Assembly (NCBI GenBank): GCA_965116325.1
Contig: OZ220675.1
Location: forward strand, 1,674,001 to 1,738,000
Origin: JAGWBF01 sp965116325
GTDB taxonomy: Bacteria > Chloroflexota > Dehalococcoidia > Lucifugimonadales > JAGWBF01
Reading direction: 5' to 3'
Length of the DNA: 64,000 bases
Below the pieces are notes generated by a model. The model was not told the origin of the DNA. It ran no database searches and saw only the letters and a program-made list of their open reading frames with translations. The position numbers and the translations under genes were made by a program. Positions 63,901 through 64,000 of this stretch are shown here, in pieces. Every line of letters starts with the position of its first letter. The stretch's first letter is position 1.

Positions 63901-64000
63901 TCCTTCCAGAATCTCCGAAATGTCTGTACGCAGTCCGCTGAACTAGGGCCTACTGTGAAGTTGCGCTTCACTTGAATCGCTAGTTGACGTTTCTGACCAG
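60951..64000 (-). CDS. STAND-type NTPase, probable Avs/Cap4-like defence protein, 5' end cut by window
   Basis: The frame is open to the window edge (first visible residues GQKRQLAIQVKRNFTVGPSS); a GTG at 63971 is internal. AIQVKR resembles the last catalytic strand (Q-x-K) of Cap4/DUF4297-type PD-(D/E)XK nucleases, so the missing N-terminus is probably a nuclease. The NTPase core follows: Walker A TGSPGSGKSAL, Walker B VVVHVESLE, the LLLTCRDY sensor and a winged-helix-like region with LVAPAHDVIEDWAV. The rest is helical repeat. The gene stops at a TGA after LEALA and continues in frame. Antiphage function is inferred. Confidence 0.75.
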   Translation of the reverse strand, partial: GQKRQLAIQVKRNFTVGPSSADCVQTFRRFWKDFNSSKLFNPGLDVFALVTLPGSKTLMKGLGSLLECARNSSDSGDFHHRLATSGLISSQAKKHADVIKSILDEIDSSSPIKDHDFWSFLKSIHILFCDFTTSAAQHEAWIRNALAQGAMGGDPAGTANTTWHELLKIAADSAYGARVLKRSDLPQPMCSRHSIIEPPRTVLQVIREHSDVTLQGIRSTVGGVVTLPRHGLLTQSNDALAESQVTILTGSPGSGKSALAKAVVQSQASDYVCLSFRAEEFANSHIDGVLPGLTTGRQLETLLAGQERVVVHVESLERLLEHPTRDAFSDLIGIAERCNNIRLLLTCRDYSLNTAIMSFIDQSTLAYNVIELPSLSDTELQEAVHSLPSLANALSNFRLKELLRIPYFLDMAARMDWTPGQEMPSDVRTFRRRCWNQVVRRNDLTTGGLPDRRELALVEVAVRRARELRPAVPSEGMDVEALEALHKDGILSKDTHGLVAPAHDVIEDWAVIHWVGSVAATCRWEAPHLAESIGGHPALRRGFREWLQEMLANDTDKADQFVLTVCNDSSLPQHFRDDTLTSLLLSPSARSFVKRQGEQLLADDASLLVKLIHLTRVACKGVPRWLSDSNTPPSVLLQPEGEAWPAVLEAVADRVDSLLPLHIGAIVGLLEDWSLGANWKSSLPDGAVTAGKIAFSLLEGLGGYWNDDLRKRVLKVIARVPRANEEGFSDLIQRTLDKATRRDSESREFAEFLLYGIEGVPACRDFPEHMAQLTLSWCCLSDEDLEHMAGYFGGFSDIELEFGLPGFLHLDFFPSSAIRGPFLTLLRYHPEVGVQLVLDLVNHAGRWYGERKWPAARLEPAMPIRVSVPGNGDVEQWANNRLWESYRGTHVNPHIIECALMALEAWLLEICEGPEETAEVEKRLFAILLNSNSVMTTAVVASVCNAHPKRVGAAALALLTCREAIDMDRMRTVREPPASVRMDISGPDPMQRFYTDERKRSSALAHRSHDLEALA

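Overview
The window looks like a piece of a Chloroflexota chromosome, most plausibly a Dehalococcoidia or SAR202-type lineage. This is inferred from gene content, not from a marker gene. The pointers are a late-futalosine-type menaquinone operon (ubiD/ubiA/ubiX/menG homologs), a cobalamin/2x[4Fe-4S] reductive-dehalogenase-like protein, N-methylhydantoinase A/B, family III CoA transferase, amidohydrolase-2 and ICL/PEP-mutase enzymes, many lipoproteins with Thr/Pro-rich linkers, an RND pump with no outer-membrane partners, and GC-rich DNA. No rRNA, tRNA or CRISPR array was recognised.

Region 1 (1-44.7 kb) is mostly housekeeping and catabolic. It opens with the methionine-salvage pair mtnA-mtnP under a recognisable SAM-I riboswitch and terminator. 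Then come an RND permease, hyuA-hyuB, a cupin, and a large lipoprotein with W-x-x-DG repeats and a degenerate peptidase domain. The menaquinone-type operon (four genes with 4-nt overlaps or a 2-nt gap) is divergent from an inositol-1-phosphate synthase that carries an N-terminal helix-turn-helix and a leaderless consensus promoter. Next are a secreted nuclease, a four-gene envelope cluster with His-rich, YtkA-like, cupredoxin-like and polytopic membrane proteins, a thioredoxin-reductase-like enzyme, an ICL-family lyase, an HtrA lipoprotein, a CaiB-type CoA transferase and modABC. A small insertion with an HNH endonuclease and a tiny winged-helix protein (31.0-32.2 kb) precedes a TPP enzyme plus dehalogenase-like pair. 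The conserved argF, der-plsY-gpsA and prmA genes and an amidohydrolase follow.

Region 2 (44.7-64 kb) is an accessory island that is visibly less GC-rich and has longer gaps. It holds a DDE transposase, an orphan AbiEi-like regulator, a Cas4/RecB-like Fe-S nuclease, a PH-domain protein, secreted proteins of unknown function, a P-loop kinase, a degenerate glutamine amidotransferase next to an MFS exporter, a HAD phosphatase, a nucleoside phosphorylase, a SIS-domain protein, and at the right edge a very large STAND-type NTPase. The STAND gene has one in-frame TGA between two otherwise continuous coding halves and runs off the window. Its first visible residues look like the end of a PD-(D/E)XK nuclease domain, which suggests an Avs/Cap4-like antiphage protein.

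Several families of short palindromic repeats are scattered between genes of region 1, notably four copies of a 41-nt element with TGTCCGTTC/GAACGGACA arms. Function calls rest on motif recognition by eye; no database search was possible.
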